Below, in pieces: positions 27,481 through 36,726 of a stretch of 64,000 bases of DNA (the first letter of the stretch is position 1; each line of letters begins with the position of its first letter). The stretch comes from JAQVCM01 sp040403095 (GTDB lineage: Bacteria > Bacteroidota > Bacteroidia > Flavobacteriales_D > Crocinitomicaceae). The stretch covers positions 65,168-129,167 of the forward strand of contig JBBALI010000006.1 of the NCBI GenBank assembly GCA_040403095.1, written 5' to 3'. The notes under the pieces were generated by a model. It was not told the DNA's origin and ran no database searches. It worked only from the letters and a program-made list of their open reading frames with translations. The position numbers and the translations under genes were made by a program.

Positions 27481-28374
27481 TCACACTTTAGATTGATAAA
27501 AACGAATAACTTTATGGGCAAAATAATTGAAAAGAATTACAATTATTAACAACATCAAAGCAGAAAGCATGAGGGCAGAGTCGTACTTTGGTATAGACAT
27601 CATTTCACCATAATTATTTGCAAGTAAAGCTGGTAAAGGATAACCTGCATCAAAAATTGAATTTGGAATTTGGACAATGTTTCCAACGACCATTAAAACA
27701 GCGATTGTTTCTCCAAATGCTTTACTTAATCCTAAAGTAAATGCCGCTATTATTCCAGGTCTAATTTTTTTCAGAATCACATCCTTAATTGTTTGCCAAT
27801 GACTTGCTCCCATAGCAAGAGTTGATTCTTTAAGTTCTCTTGGGACTGATTCAAATAATTCAATCAACATGTTTAAGACAAAAGGAAGCGTTGTTACTGC
27901 AACAACAATTCCTGCTGCCAAAATAGAATATCCACTCGCATTGGCGGCATTTGCAGAAGTTGCCCATTCGGAAACCATTGGAACAATGACAATTATTCCC
28001 CATAAACCAAAAATCACTGAAGGAATTCCAGCGAGAATATCGATAACAGTTCGTAAAACCTTAGAAATCCAATTTGGAGCAAACTGAGTAATATAAATCG
28101 CAGATGCTAAGGTAAATGGAAACATAATCAACAATCCAAGTAGAGAGACAACTATTGAACTGCAAATAAACGGCCAAAGACCAAAGTTTCCTTTGGTAGG
28201 CATCCAGTTTGAACTAAATAAGATTTCAGAAATTGGCGTTGAGACAAGTAATGGCCAAGATTTGAAAAGCAATGAAAATCCTATCAAAAAAGGAAGTGAA
28301 AGGATGATAACCAAAGAGATTATCATCCAACTTTTTCTTAATTTTTCAATAAAATATCTTAAAGAAAAATTCAT
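27481..28374 (-). CDS. pstC: PstC-like ABC transporter permease
   Basis: This 297-residue inner-membrane permease has six likely membrane segments. Its cytoplasmic coupling loop reads ELKESTLAMGASHWQTIKDVILKK in the usual position, and the family motif GIIAAFTLGLSKAFGETIAV follows, a close match to PstC. VLRTVIDILAGIPSVIFGLWG is the conserved IPSV/IFG segment. It lies directly between the PstS-like and PstA-like genes. Confidence 0.9.
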   Translation of the reverse strand: MNFSLRYFIEKLRKSWMIISLVIILSLPFLIGFSLLFKSWPLLVSTPISEILFSSNWMPTKGNFGLWPFICSSIVVSLLGLLIMFPFTLASAIYITQFAPNWISKVLRTVIDILAGIPSVIFGLWGIIVIVPMVSEWATSANAANASGYSILAAGIVVAVTTLPFVLNMLIELFESVPRELKESTLAMGASHWQTIKDVILKKIRPGIIAAFTLGLSKAFGETIAVLMVVGNIVQIPNSIFDAGYPLPALLANNYGEMMSIPKYDSALMLSALMLLIIVILFNYFAHKVIRFYQSKV

Positions 28375-28376
28375 AT

Positions 28377-29342
28377 TTATAGTCTGTTTATTTGATCAAT
28401 GATTTTTTGTTTTTCCAATAAAATATATCCGTTAGGAACAACATGCTTTTGACCTTCAGTTAAAACCCAATTCAAAAATACCTTTACAGCATAATTTTTT
28501 GGTTTTCCTTTAGTAACTAAAAATAGATCTCTAGAAGGAGGCGATGGATATTTTCCATTAGCAATTGCAGCAGTAATATCTTTCAATGAATTATAAAAGT
28601 TTTCATCTTGGTCAATTTTTCCATTTCCATTGATATCAATCGGAGCAACATCTATTCCAGGATATTTTTGACCTGATTTTACATCATATACAAAAATGAC
28701 GTTGTTGTATCCAATACTATTTTTATCTTTTCTTACAGCATCAGCAACACCTGGATCACCAAATACTGCAATTCCTTTCAACTCTTCTTGTGCAGAACCA
28801 CCTAGGTATTTCGCCCAAACTTCGGCGGCACCAGAAGCATCAGATCTCGTATAAACGTTCACTTTAGTTGAAGATTTTTTCCAAACTTTTGCACCGTTTC
28901 CAAGGAATAATTTTGTCAATTCGTCCTTTGTCAGACCTTCTGCTTTTATTTGATTCAATACAGGGTTTTGTGCATTAATTGTAGGAATAACAGCATCTTT
29001 AGTTACAGAAAAACCATAAGCACCTTGACTCTTTTCGATATCGCTAATGTCTTTTGAATACATTGCCAAATCAGCAGCTCCTCCTAATAAATCTGCCATC
29101 CCTTTTCCAGCTCCACCACCTGAAATATTAAATTTCACATCAGGATACTGTTTTCTAAACTCTTCTGCCCACACATTGGCTAACGGATACAATGCAAATG
29201 CACCTGAAATAGTAATTGTACCTTCTACTTTTTTAGTTTCTTCACCGCTTGCTTTCTCACCAGAACCACAAGAACTTGTTAACACTAAGGCAGATGTAAG
29301 AACAACAAAACCTGTTTTTTTAATTGAAAAAAATTGTTTCAT
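28377..29342 (-). CDS. pstS: PstS-like substrate-binding lipoprotein
   Basis: This 321-residue protein is a lipoprotein with the lipobox LTSSC near residue 25. The mature part is a PBP-like domain with GAFALYPLANVWAEEF, ISGGGAGKGMADLLGG, MYSKDIS, VYTRSDASGAAEVWAKYL and NSIGYNNVIFVYD. These correspond to PstS ligand loops, but the usual GAGATFP start is replaced by SGAFALYP, so the bound anion may not be phosphate. The insert DINGNGKIDQDENF resembles a Ca-binding loop. It follows the porin gene by 23 bases and is presumably co-transcribed. Confidence 0.85.
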   Translation of the reverse strand: MKQFFSIKKTGFVVLTSALVLTSSCGSGEKASGEETKKVEGTITISGAFALYPLANVWAEEFRKQYPDVKFNISGGGAGKGMADLLGGAADLAMYSKDISDIEKSQGAYGFSVTKDAVIPTINAQNPVLNQIKAEGLTKDELTKLFLGNGAKVWKKSSTKVNVYTRSDASGAAEVWAKYLGGSAQEELKGIAVFGDPGVADAVRKDKNSIGYNNVIFVYDVKSGQKYPGIDVAPIDINGNGKIDQDENFYNSLKDITAAIANGKYPSPPSRDLFLVTKGKPKNYAVKVFLNWVLTEGQKHVVPNGYILLEKQKIIDQINRL

Positions 29343-29365
29343 AACTATTTAATTTATTGATTATT

Positions 29366-30670
29366 TTATTTTTGAATTTTCAGGAATTGAGGAGTGAAAG
29401 TGATCATCAAATATGCCCAATCTTGCCACAAATTACTATTTCCTGCTTTTTTAATATATTCCATCGATTTTGTCAAAAATGCAAAAGAATATCCCAATTG
29501 TAATTCCGTAATTGCATTCGGTTTATAAATCAATAGTAAATCATTTTCATAACCTAAATATTTATTGATTACTTCGCTGTTAACTAAGAAATTATTTTGA
29601 CTAAAAAATAGATGTTGTTCAACTTTAAAAGAGATTTTTTTATTGATGTCAATGACAGTAAAAAAGTAAGGATTAACGATTCCAGCGTTGTTAAAATCTT
29701 TGGGAAATCTTGTAAACAAATCCATAGTACCTAAAAACCTGTGATTTACACCATAAAGTGCATCAAAAGATCTGGAAGTTGTACCTGGTTTTTTAGCATC
29801 ATCACCACTAAAAATTTCTGCCCCTAATCTGAAAGTAAAGTACTTTTTCAATTTCAATTTGGCTTCAGGTTGCAAGTAAAATGCATCCAACTTTTTTCCT
29901 GTAGCTGTTTTTCCATATTGATAATAACTTGCTAATGTGAGATATAAACTCTTTTTTGTAAACTCAAATCTACCACCGCTTGTAAAACGATTATTGATTT
30001 TTTCAGATACTATAGCATCTTGAAATCCATCATTTGCATTGATTAAAGTAATTACAAAAGCATCATTAAATTTGTACTTTAAAAAATTAACAAAAAGTGT
30101 TTTATAATTTGCAAATCCAGGATTATAATCAATATTAGAATATTTATCTTGTGCTCCGTGTCCTTGATTGAAGGCACCAATCAAATCTGCTTCCAATTTT
30201 TTTCCTTTGTAGATAAATCTGACAGCATCATGAGTTCCTCCATTCTGTCTCCAGTCATTTTGAGCAAAAAGCCTTTGATTGTCGTACATAACTTTTTGTC
30301 TACCTATTCTGGCGCTAATTCGTTTGGTGATTGAAGGCTCAACATAGGTTTCAAATAATTGCAATGTAGCACCAGTTGACCTTGGATCTTGTTCACCCCA
30401 AATTCTTATGTCTTGAATAGAAGTATGCCAAATAAAACGAGGTGCTCTGTAATCTAAATAAATTCTACTTCTTTGTTCAACAAAAAACGCCGCATCCGAT
30501 GTGTCTGAATTTAATTCTCGGTAACCATTTCTATATTCAGCTCTTGGTCTAAACTCAGCAGAAATTGTAAAAATTTTAGCCGTGTCTTTGACTATTTTTA
30601 AAGAATCTTTTTGAGCACTTGACATTATTACAAAGGATAAAAAAGTAAAAAATGTAATCGCTTTTATCAT
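29366..30670 (-). CDS. Outer-membrane porin (alginate-export-like beta-barrel)
   Basis: This 434-residue protein has a signal peptide ending near SSAQ and a beta-barrel of alternating aromatic and polar strands. The segment FRPRAEYRNGYREL followed by VEQRSRIYLDYRAPRF, IRIWGEQDPRS and ISARIGRQKVMYDNQRL is typical of alginate-export-type porins. It lies first in the operon before PstSCAB-like genes, so it probably lets the same solute across the outer membrane. The promoter region upstream carries the 27-bp element described at 30705. Confidence 0.78.
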   Translation of the reverse strand: MIKAITFFTFLSFVIMSSAQKDSLKIVKDTAKIFTISAEFRPRAEYRNGYRELNSDTSDAAFFVEQRSRIYLDYRAPRFIWHTSIQDIRIWGEQDPRSTGATLQLFETYVEPSITKRISARIGRQKVMYDNQRLFAQNDWRQNGGTHDAVRFIYKGKKLEADLIGAFNQGHGAQDKYSNIDYNPGFANYKTLFVNFLKYKFNDAFVITLINANDGFQDAIVSEKINNRFTSGGRFEFTKKSLYLTLASYYQYGKTATGKKLDAFYLQPEAKLKLKKYFTFRLGAEIFSGDDAKKPGTTSRSFDALYGVNHRFLGTMDLFTRFPKDFNNAGIVNPYFFTVIDINKKISFKVEQHLFFSQNNFLVNSEVINKYLGYENDLLLIYKPNAITELQLGYSFAFLTKSMEYIKKAGNSNLWQDWAYLMITFTPQFLKIQK

Positions 30671-30955
30671 ATTGAAGTGATTTATTAATAATACTATAAA
30701 TACTAACTCTATTTACTTCATAGAATTAATAATCCGCAAATTTAAAATTAATTTTGGATGCATTAGTATTTATTAACTAAATAAATTCAATTTTAACATT
30801 ATCCTAATCAAATATTTACATTTCATAATTACCTCAAGACATTCGTTCTTGCAATTCTTAAGGTTTTCCTACTTATTAAAAACTCAAAATAAAAATAGTA
30901 TAATTGGGTGCTTTTTTTGCTGTCAGTAAATGTTTTCTATTAAAATTTCACTAAT
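30671..30955. other. Intergenic region between porin operon and TonB receptor gene
   Basis: This 285-base gap separates two minus-strand genes. It holds the porin promoter region with the palindromic element at 30705-30731 and an upstream TTTG (CAAA on the plus strand at 30737-30740). The rest is AT-rich and no other gene or hairpin was seen. Confidence 0.6.
30705..30731 (-). promoter_or_regulatory. Putative operator of the porin-pst-like operon
   Basis: On the plus strand the element reads AACTCTAT, T, TACTT, C, ATAGAATTAATA. It contains the inverted repeat TCTAT...ATAGA. An almost identical element lies at 34095-34121 before the TonB receptor gene; 25 of 27 bases are the same. Both are followed at the same distance by GCAAAT, which on the minus strand gives a TTTG -33 box, so a bound repressor would block the promoter. 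Confidence 0.7.
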
Positions 30956-33838
30956 TTATTTGTTTTGGAAAGGTGCATCAAATGTTAAACTTACGTAGTA
31001 AAGTCCACCAATTGTTGGTCCTGCTGCATATTGAATATATCGATTATTAAAGATGTTTGTTCCACCAACTTTAACTAATGTTTTTGCCTTTTCTATTTTG
31101 TAAGAAACTTGAGCATCAAATGTTTGATAAGCGGGAACGTGTCCATTAGCTAAAGGACTTTGCCATTCATAGGCATCTTGCCATTTCCACGCAATATTGA
31201 AACCAAGGTTTTTTATAATTTCTCGGTTACCAAATTGGATATTAGCAGAATACTTAGGAGTATTAAATCCTGTTGTGAAAATATCTGTCTCTTCTTTTGC
31301 TTTAAAATCATTGAAGTTGAAGTTTCCTGAAATAGAGAATTTCTTGTAGAAGCTATATGCGATTTTGATTGCTGTTCCATATGCATAGTAGGTATTCGTT
31401 GCATTTGTATACACTCGATACCTTACTTGTTTTGACTTATCATTCGCATCATACGCAGAAGCTAAAGTACCTACAACATCGGTTGTTGGAACAGCAACTT
31501 CAACTTGGCCTAAGAAGTTTTTGTATTCATTAAAATATACATCTGCATCAATTACTAATTTATTATTCAATAAAACAGTTTTATATCCAAAGTCAAGGGC
31601 TTTTATTTGCTCTGGTTGCATCTTTTGAAGGTTTGAGATTTGAAGTAAACCTCTTTGCTTTGCGATCGCTTGATCTTTAGTTGATCCTGCTTTTATATCA
31701 GCATTTACTGCTGCTTGGAATGCATCAATTGAATTTTGAGTATAGCTATTTTCAAGGTACCCCAATCCCTCATTGATTTTTTCAAGTCCTCCTACTCTTC
31801 GAACACCCCCATTGTTCACATAAGAAAGAGCTTCAAAAAGTGCGGGAAATCTGTATCCATTTTGAGCAGATAACCTAATTGCATTATTTTGATTTGATGA
31901 ATAAACGATCGCCAAACGTGGATTCCATTTTCCTTCAAAATCTAAATTTTTATCATAGCGCAACGAACCTACCACTTTCAATTTACTATCAAAAAATTCT
32001 TTACTTGCTTGCACGAAACTGCCAAATTTTGAATACAAGACGTTATCTCCTCCTGTTGTATTTCTCTCCGCGAGCGGCTTTGAAAAATCAACAAAATTGT
32101 TCCCATCAGGAGTAACAGAATATAGACGTGCATCAGCCCCAACTAATAAACTCACAAAATTGCGAGTAATAGAACTTAAATCATATTGAGCTTCTCCATG
32201 ATACATTCTACTTTTTTGCCAAAGTGCAGCTCCACCTGTTGTATTTGTTGAATCTTGAGCGCTCACATATGGATAAATTGACGGATGATCCCAATTATTA
32301 ATTCCATTGATTGTTTGTTTTAAAGCGTCAAATTCGGGTGTACCTGGATCTGGTCTTCCTGCATCGGCAACATCACGAGCAGCTTGATGTGCAGCTACTA
32401 AATCTCCGCCATTCGCATTATATGCATTGTTCAATGCGACTTGATAGTCTTTCGCCCACTTTTTATTATTCTTAAAAGTAAGATCCAAGTTATCACTCAA
32501 TGGTTTAAGATTGTAAGAGCTGCCAGTTGTCTCACTATTAACATAAAGCTTTGCCACTAACTTTGAATTTTTGTACTCTATTGCATGGCTTTGAATTTGA
32601 GCATTTTTGAGTTGTATTTTATTTCCTCTTTGAAAAACACCATCCATATTTCCTATCCGATAGGTATAACTTAATTTAGACTTGTTATTAAATTTATAAT
32701 TCAAATTACCTCCGAATTTTGCAGTTTTTACAACTGGATCAACCAAGTCTTTTTCCCAATAACCTGTTCGTCTAACATTGTAAATTTGTTTTTGTGAACC
32801 AACAAAAAGAGTATCAGTAACTGTATTATTTCGTTCATCCCCGTATTTGTTCCAAGCATCATAGGCTGGGTTGTTTTCTGCAGAGTTAAATTGAGGATAA
32901 GAAGGGTTACTTGACTTTAAATTATACTGGTTTTGATCATTAGAACTTGAAGAAACCCAGTCAACTCCCTGAAAATAAGAGCCATCAATTTTATACGCAA
33001 ACTTTCCCGCAGAATCAACAACGTTGGCGAGACGAAAAGCCGTTTCACTCATAAAACTCAAACCATGGTCTTTATTATCTACGTGATTGATGGCAGTTCT
33101 TTGATACAAACTCACACCTTTTGTTAAATAAGGATCCTTTGTCTGAAGATTCGCCAATCCATTCAGGGAGTTTATTCCATATAAAGCTGAAGATGAGCCA
33201 GGAATGATTTCAATACTTTTAATATCCAATTCTGAGGGTCCAATCGTACTACCAATTGATACCCCTAACGTGGGCGCTTGAAGATCCACACCATCCACTA
33301 GCTGCATAAATCGGAAATTGTTAGGACTATTAAAACCTCTAGTATTTGGAACTTTCAAACTAAGACTTGAAGTAGTCAACTGCACACCTTTCACATTTTC
33401 CAAGGCATCATAGTAGTTAGATGATGCCGTTTCTCGAATCGCCTGAAAGTCTAACTTATCAATCGCAACTGGGGACTTCAATTGACTTTCTGAAACACGT
33501 GAAGCAGAAACAACTATTTCGTTTAATAAAACTTGACGCTCTAATTGAATATTTACATTTGATTTTTCATTTTCAACGACAAATTCTGTTAAGTTATAAC
33601 CTTGCTTGGAGACTACAAGTGTAAAAGGGAATTTGTTAATTGTTTTTAGCACAAACTTTCCTGTAAGGTCAGTTTTTGTAACTTCATTTCTCTCTTTTAT
33701 ACTAACAGTTGCATTGTCGATTGGGTCTTGCGACCTTTCGTCTAACAAAATTCCTGATAATTGGAAAAAAGATTCTTGAGAAAATATAAAATTTCCAGTT
33801 AAAAGTGCGAATGTTAAAAGTAATAGTTTTGATTTCAT
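30956..33838 (-). CDS. TonB-dependent outer-membrane receptor
   Basis: This 960-residue protein has a signal peptide (LLLLTFALLTGNFIFS) and then a carboxypeptidase-regulatory-like domain at about residues 27-110 (LDERSQDPIDNATVSI, TDLTGKFVLKT). A plug domain follows (EIVVSASRVSESQLKSPVAI, VDGVDLQAPTLG, IEIIPGSSSALYGINSLNGL), then a large beta-barrel ending in a terminal aromatic-rich strand (YYVSLTFDAPF). It takes up a ligand with energy from TonB-ExbBD. No SusD partner is present, so it is probably not a SusC-type glycan importer. The ligand is unknown. The shared operator suggests the same nutrient signal as the porin operon. Confidence 0.92.
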   Translation of the reverse strand: MKSKLLLLTFALLTGNFIFSQESFFQLSGILLDERSQDPIDNATVSIKERNEVTKTDLTGKFVLKTINKFPFTLVVSKQGYNLTEFVVENEKSNVNIQLERQVLLNEIVVSASRVSESQLKSPVAIDKLDFQAIRETASSNYYDALENVKGVQLTTSSLSLKVPNTRGFNSPNNFRFMQLVDGVDLQAPTLGVSIGSTIGPSELDIKSIEIIPGSSSALYGINSLNGLANLQTKDPYLTKGVSLYQRTAINHVDNKDHGLSFMSETAFRLANVVDSAGKFAYKIDGSYFQGVDWVSSSSNDQNQYNLKSSNPSYPQFNSAENNPAYDAWNKYGDERNNTVTDTLFVGSQKQIYNVRRTGYWEKDLVDPVVKTAKFGGNLNYKFNNKSKLSYTYRIGNMDGVFQRGNKIQLKNAQIQSHAIEYKNSKLVAKLYVNSETTGSSYNLKPLSDNLDLTFKNNKKWAKDYQVALNNAYNANGGDLVAAHQAARDVADAGRPDPGTPEFDALKQTINGINNWDHPSIYPYVSAQDSTNTTGGAALWQKSRMYHGEAQYDLSSITRNFVSLLVGADARLYSVTPDGNNFVDFSKPLAERNTTGGDNVLYSKFGSFVQASKEFFDSKLKVVGSLRYDKNLDFEGKWNPRLAIVYSSNQNNAIRLSAQNGYRFPALFEALSYVNNGGVRRVGGLEKINEGLGYLENSYTQNSIDAFQAAVNADIKAGSTKDQAIAKQRGLLQISNLQKMQPEQIKALDFGYKTVLLNNKLVIDADVYFNEYKNFLGQVEVAVPTTDVVGTLASAYDANDKSKQVRYRVYTNATNTYYAYGTAIKIAYSFYKKFSISGNFNFNDFKAKEETDIFTTGFNTPKYSANIQFGNREIIKNLGFNIAWKWQDAYEWQSPLANGHVPAYQTFDAQVSYKIEKAKTLVKVGGTNIFNNRYIQYAAGPTIGGLYYVSLTFDAPFQNK

Positions 33839-34328
33839 TTTCTTCTTTTTTTGATTATAAATTTATTTTCATTTGAGTTTAGATACTCTACATTAGTATT
33901 TTGAAATTTTAATTAGCATCCTTTGCTCTCATTGGCATCACTAAGTTCAAATTCAAAATAATTTGAAAAAATTTTAAGTGTGTTTTTAACTATTTTTAAT
34001 TTGCTTTTTTAATCACCTGCTTAAAATTTAAAAAACACAAAAAATAATCGTTTTCTACATCATTAAGCATGCTGTAAATTACACTTACTTAATTAACTCT
34101 ATATACTTGATAGAATTAATACTTTGCAAATATAGAACATATTTTTTATTACCAATGAATTTGTGATAAAAATTAATTTAATTTTATAAGTAACTAGTCA
34201 GGAACGTTTTGAAAATAAAGAAATGGCAGGAAAACAGTCAACAATTTCATTTAGAGCTGAAAGTAAATTCGTTAAAAAATAAATAATTGAAGGACGTGAG
34301 TGATTCAGATTTTTTTAAAAAAAAACTG
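33839..34328. other. Intergenic region upstream of the TonB receptor gene
   Basis: This 490-base AT-rich gap holds the receptor's promoter/operator at 34095-34130 and otherwise no convincing gene. A 19-codon plus-strand ORF at 34223-34282 has no supporting features. An 11-base string AGGAACGTTTT occurs at 34199-34209 and again at the 3' end of the Rrf2 gene, which may mark a small old duplication. Confidence 0.5.
34095..34121 (-). promoter_or_regulatory. Putative operator of the TonB receptor gene
   Basis: The plus strand reads AACTCTAT, A, TACTT, G, ATAGAATTAATA, matching the element at 30705-30731 at all but two positions. The flanking GCAAAT at 34126-34131 gives a TTTG -33 box on the minus strand. 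The element lies about 260 bases upstream of the receptor ATG, so a long leader is expected. The nearest regulator gene is the Rrf2 family gene just upstream. Confidence 0.7.
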
Positions 34329-34739
34329 CTATTCTAGGAACGTTTTAAAATTGATTTCTTTCATAATCAATCTACTTTGCTCCTTAATTTTGGAAAATTC
34401 ACGTTTAATTGTACAAGAAACTTCGTCTGTACAATCTTCACATTTTTCATAATAATTTACAGAAACGCATGGCAAAAGCGCAATTGCACCGTCAAAAACG
34501 CGGTAGACTTCTGCCAAATTAATTTCTCTGGGAGCTTTGATCAAGTAATAACCACCTTTATAACCTTGGTGACTTCCCACAAAACCAGCATGTTTTAGGT
34601 CTAATAAGATTTGTTCTAAAAACTTTTTAGGAATATTACCTTTTTGCGCAATATCAGCAGTAAACATATTACCTTTTTGATAGTTTTCACTCAAACAAAT
34701 TAATGCTTTAATTGCGTACTTACATTTTTTCGACATCAT
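34329..34739 (-). CDS. Rrf2-family transcriptional regulator
   Basis: This 136-residue protein has the N-terminal winged helix of Rrf2 regulators (KCKYAIKALICLSENY, IPKKFLEQILLDLKHAGF, GYKGGYYLIKAP). Four Cys lie in a C-x8-C-x2-C-x5-C pattern in PCVSVNYYEKCEDCTDEVSC, the position where IscR and NsrR bind an Fe-S cluster. It may sense Fe-S status, NO, or sulfur supply as CymR does. The upstream in-frame ATG at 34748 lies inside a -7 promoter box, so ATG at 34739 is preferred and the mRNA would be nearly leaderless. It probably acts on the two 27-bp elements. Confidence 0.88.
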   Translation of the reverse strand: MMSKKCKYAIKALICLSENYQKGNMFTADIAQKGNIPKKFLEQILLDLKHAGFVGSHQGYKGGYYLIKAPREINLAEVYRVFDGAIALLPCVSVNYYEKCEDCTDEVSCTIKREFSKIKEQSRLIMKEINFKTFLE

Positions 34740-34745
34740 GGTATT

Positions 34746-34777
34746 CAAAGGTAGCTATTCCTAAAAGAAATGACAAA
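34746..34777 (-). promoter_or_regulatory. Promoter of the Rrf2-family gene
   Basis: On the minus strand a TTTG -33 box (34777 to 34774) is followed after 20 bases by TACCTTTG (34753 to 34746), an exact match to the Bacteroidota consensus TTTG-N~20-TAnnTTTG. The -7 box covers the first annotated-length ATG, which argues for the downstream ATG. Confidence 0.7.
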
Positions 34778-34841
34778 TTTTTGTGCAATTTGAACTATTT
34801 AAGCGTATTATTGTTCCAATTTAACAAGTCAAAATAATTTT

Positions 34842-35279
34842 ATGGAAAATCAAAATTATAGCAATCATTCAAAGTACTATGTACCACATCACTTTGTTTT
34901 CTACCCTCTAACATTAGCTTTAGGTGTTTTTTGCTTCTACCAAGGAAATAAAAATCCAGCTTTGAAAGAAATTTGGTGGACTCTGACAGCAATCATGATT
35001 ATGATCGTATTTTTAGCTTTTATGGTGCGACAACATTATGGATTAAAAAACCAAGATCGCGTTATCAGAATTGAAATGAGGTATCGCTATTATGTAGTTA
35101 CAAGTGAACGTTTTGAACTATTTGAATCGAAATTGAGCAAAAGTCAAATTTTTGCATTGCGTTTTGCATCTGATCAAGAATTAAAAGAGCTGGTGCAAAA
35201 AACAATGGCTGAAAATCTTACTTCAAAAGAGATTAAGCAGTCCATCCAAAATTGGCAAGCAGACAATTGGAGACTTTAA
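34842..35279 (+). CDS. DUF6526 family small membrane protein
   Basis: This 145-residue protein starts with NQNYSNHSKYYVPHHFVFYPLT, the family-typical N-terminus. Two hydrophobic segments follow (about residues 20-36 and 46-63) and then a charged C-terminal helix with FELFESKLSKSQIFALRF and DQELKELVQKTMAENL. It is probably an inner-membrane protein with both ends in the cytoplasm. Function is unknown. It converges with gdhA at a shared terminator. Confidence 0.8.
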   Translation: MENQNYSNHSKYYVPHHFVFYPLTLALGVFCFYQGNKNPALKEIWWTLTAIMIMIVFLAFMVRQHYGLKNQDRVIRIEMRYRYYVVTSERFELFESKLSKSQIFALRFASDQELKELVQKTMAENLTSKEIKQSIQNWQADNWRL

Positions 35280-35290
35280 AAAAATTCAAA

Positions 35291-35329
35291 AAAAAATCCC
35301 GACTCAATAAAGAATCGGGATTTTTTTTT
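35291..35329. terminator. Bidirectional terminator between DUF6526 gene and gdhA
   Basis: The stem AATCCCGA pairs with TCGGGATT across a short loop (CTCAATAAAGAA) and is flanked by A and T runs on both sides, so it can end transcription from both converging genes. Confidence 0.88.
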
Positions 35330-35345
35330 GAATATGTTAGTTGGA

Positions 35346-36701
35346 TTAAACCAAACCTTGATCAATCATTGAATCAGCAACTTTTACGAAACCTGCAATA
35401 TTTGCACCTTTCACATAGTCAACATAACCATTTTCATCTTTACCATAAGTAACACATGCTTCGTGAATGTTAACCATAATAGCATGTAAACGGCTATCCA
35501 CTTCTTCACTTGTCCAAGACAAACGCAAAGAGTTTTGAGACATTTCTAAACCTGAAGTTGCAACACCACCAGCGTTTGAAGCTTTACCTGGAGAGAAAAG
35601 AATTCCTGCAGCTTGGAAGGCAGTGATTGCTTCTGGAGTTGAAGGCATATTTGCACCTTCTGCAACACAGATTACACCATTTGAAACCAAAACTTTAGCT
35701 TCCTCACCATTTAACTCATTTTGAGTAGCACAAGGCAATGCGATGTCAGCTTTCACTTCCCATGGACGTTTTCCAGCGATAAATTTAGCAGAAGGATATT
35801 TTGCAATATACTCTTCAATTCTACCTCTTCTTACGTTTTTGATTTCCATCACGAAAGCCAATTTCTCTGCATCAATTCCATCAGCATCATAAATGTATCC
35901 TGAAGAATCTGAAAGTGTTACCACTTTTCCACCTAATTGAGTCGCTTTTTCAGTAGCATATTGTGCAACATTTCCAGAACCAGAAACGGCAACTACTTTA
36001 CCTGCGAAAGAATCACCTTTAGTAGCCAACATTTCTTTAGCAAAGTATACTGTTCCGTAACCTGTAGCTTCAGGACGAATCAAAGATCCACCCCAATTTC
36101 TTCCTTTACCAGTTAAAACGCCAGTAAATTCGTTACGAATACGCTTGTATTGACCAAACATGTAACCAATTTCACGTCCACCAACACCGATATCACCAGC
36201 AGGTACATCAGTATCAGCACCAATATGACGGCAAAGCTCAGTCATAAAAGATTGACAAAATTTCATTACTTCATTGTCCGATTTTCCTTTAGGATCAAAA
36301 TCAGAACCTCCTTTTCCACCACCCATTGGCAATGTAGTTAAAGAGTTTTTGAAAGTTTGCTCGAATCCTAAAAATTTCAAAATAGACAAATTTACGGAAG
36401 GATGGAAACGCAAACCACCTTTGTATGGTCCGATTGCTGAGTTAAATTCAACACGGTATCCTCTATTTACTTGAATTTCACCTTTGTCATCTAACCAAGG
36501 AACTCTGAAAATGATTGTTCTTTCTGGTTCAACCATTCTGTCCAAAATTTTGGCAGCCTTGTATTTGGGGTGTTTTTCCATAAATGGAATAATCGCTTCT
36601 GCCACTTCGTGAACCGCTTGAATAAATTCAGGTTCGTGACCATTAGTAGCTTTCACTTTGTCCATGAAAGCATCAATCTGTGCTTGGTAATTACTAGACA
36701 T
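35346..36701 (-). CDS. gdhA: Glutamate dehydrogenase (hexameric, NADP-type)
   Basis: GdhA makes glutamate from 2-oxoglutarate, ammonia and NADPH and is a main ammonium-assimilation enzyme. The 451-residue protein has YRVEFNSAIGPYKGGLRFHPSV, LPMGGGKGGSDFDPKGKSD with the catalytic Lys, DVPAGDIGVGGREIGYMFGQY and the Rossmann motif VVAVSGSGNVAQYATEK. Length and order match the 450-residue hexameric class. A consensus promoter lies just upstream and it ends at a strong terminator, so it is a single-gene unit. Confidence 0.95.
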   Translation of the reverse strand: MSSNYQAQIDAFMDKVKATNGHEPEFIQAVHEVAEAIIPFMEKHPKYKAAKILDRMVEPERTIIFRVPWLDDKGEIQVNRGYRVEFNSAIGPYKGGLRFHPSVNLSILKFLGFEQTFKNSLTTLPMGGGKGGSDFDPKGKSDNEVMKFCQSFMTELCRHIGADTDVPAGDIGVGGREIGYMFGQYKRIRNEFTGVLTGKGRNWGGSLIRPEATGYGTVYFAKEMLATKGDSFAGKVVAVSGSGNVAQYATEKATQLGGKVVTLSDSSGYIYDADGIDAEKLAFVMEIKNVRRGRIEEYIAKYPSAKFIAGKRPWEVKADIALPCATQNELNGEEAKVLVSNGVICVAEGANMPSTPEAITAFQAAGILFSPGKASNAGGVATSGLEMSQNSLRLSWTSEEVDSRLHAIMVNIHEACVTYGKDENGYVDYVKGANIAGFVKVADSMIDQGLV

Positions 36702-36726
36702 TTAATTTCTTTTAAAGATATCGGGA

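Noticed and set aside
34223..34282. Short plus-strand ORF of 19 codons between the TonB receptor and Rrf2 genes
   Set aside because: It has no promoter, no recognisable product and lies in a regulatory gap; probably chance.
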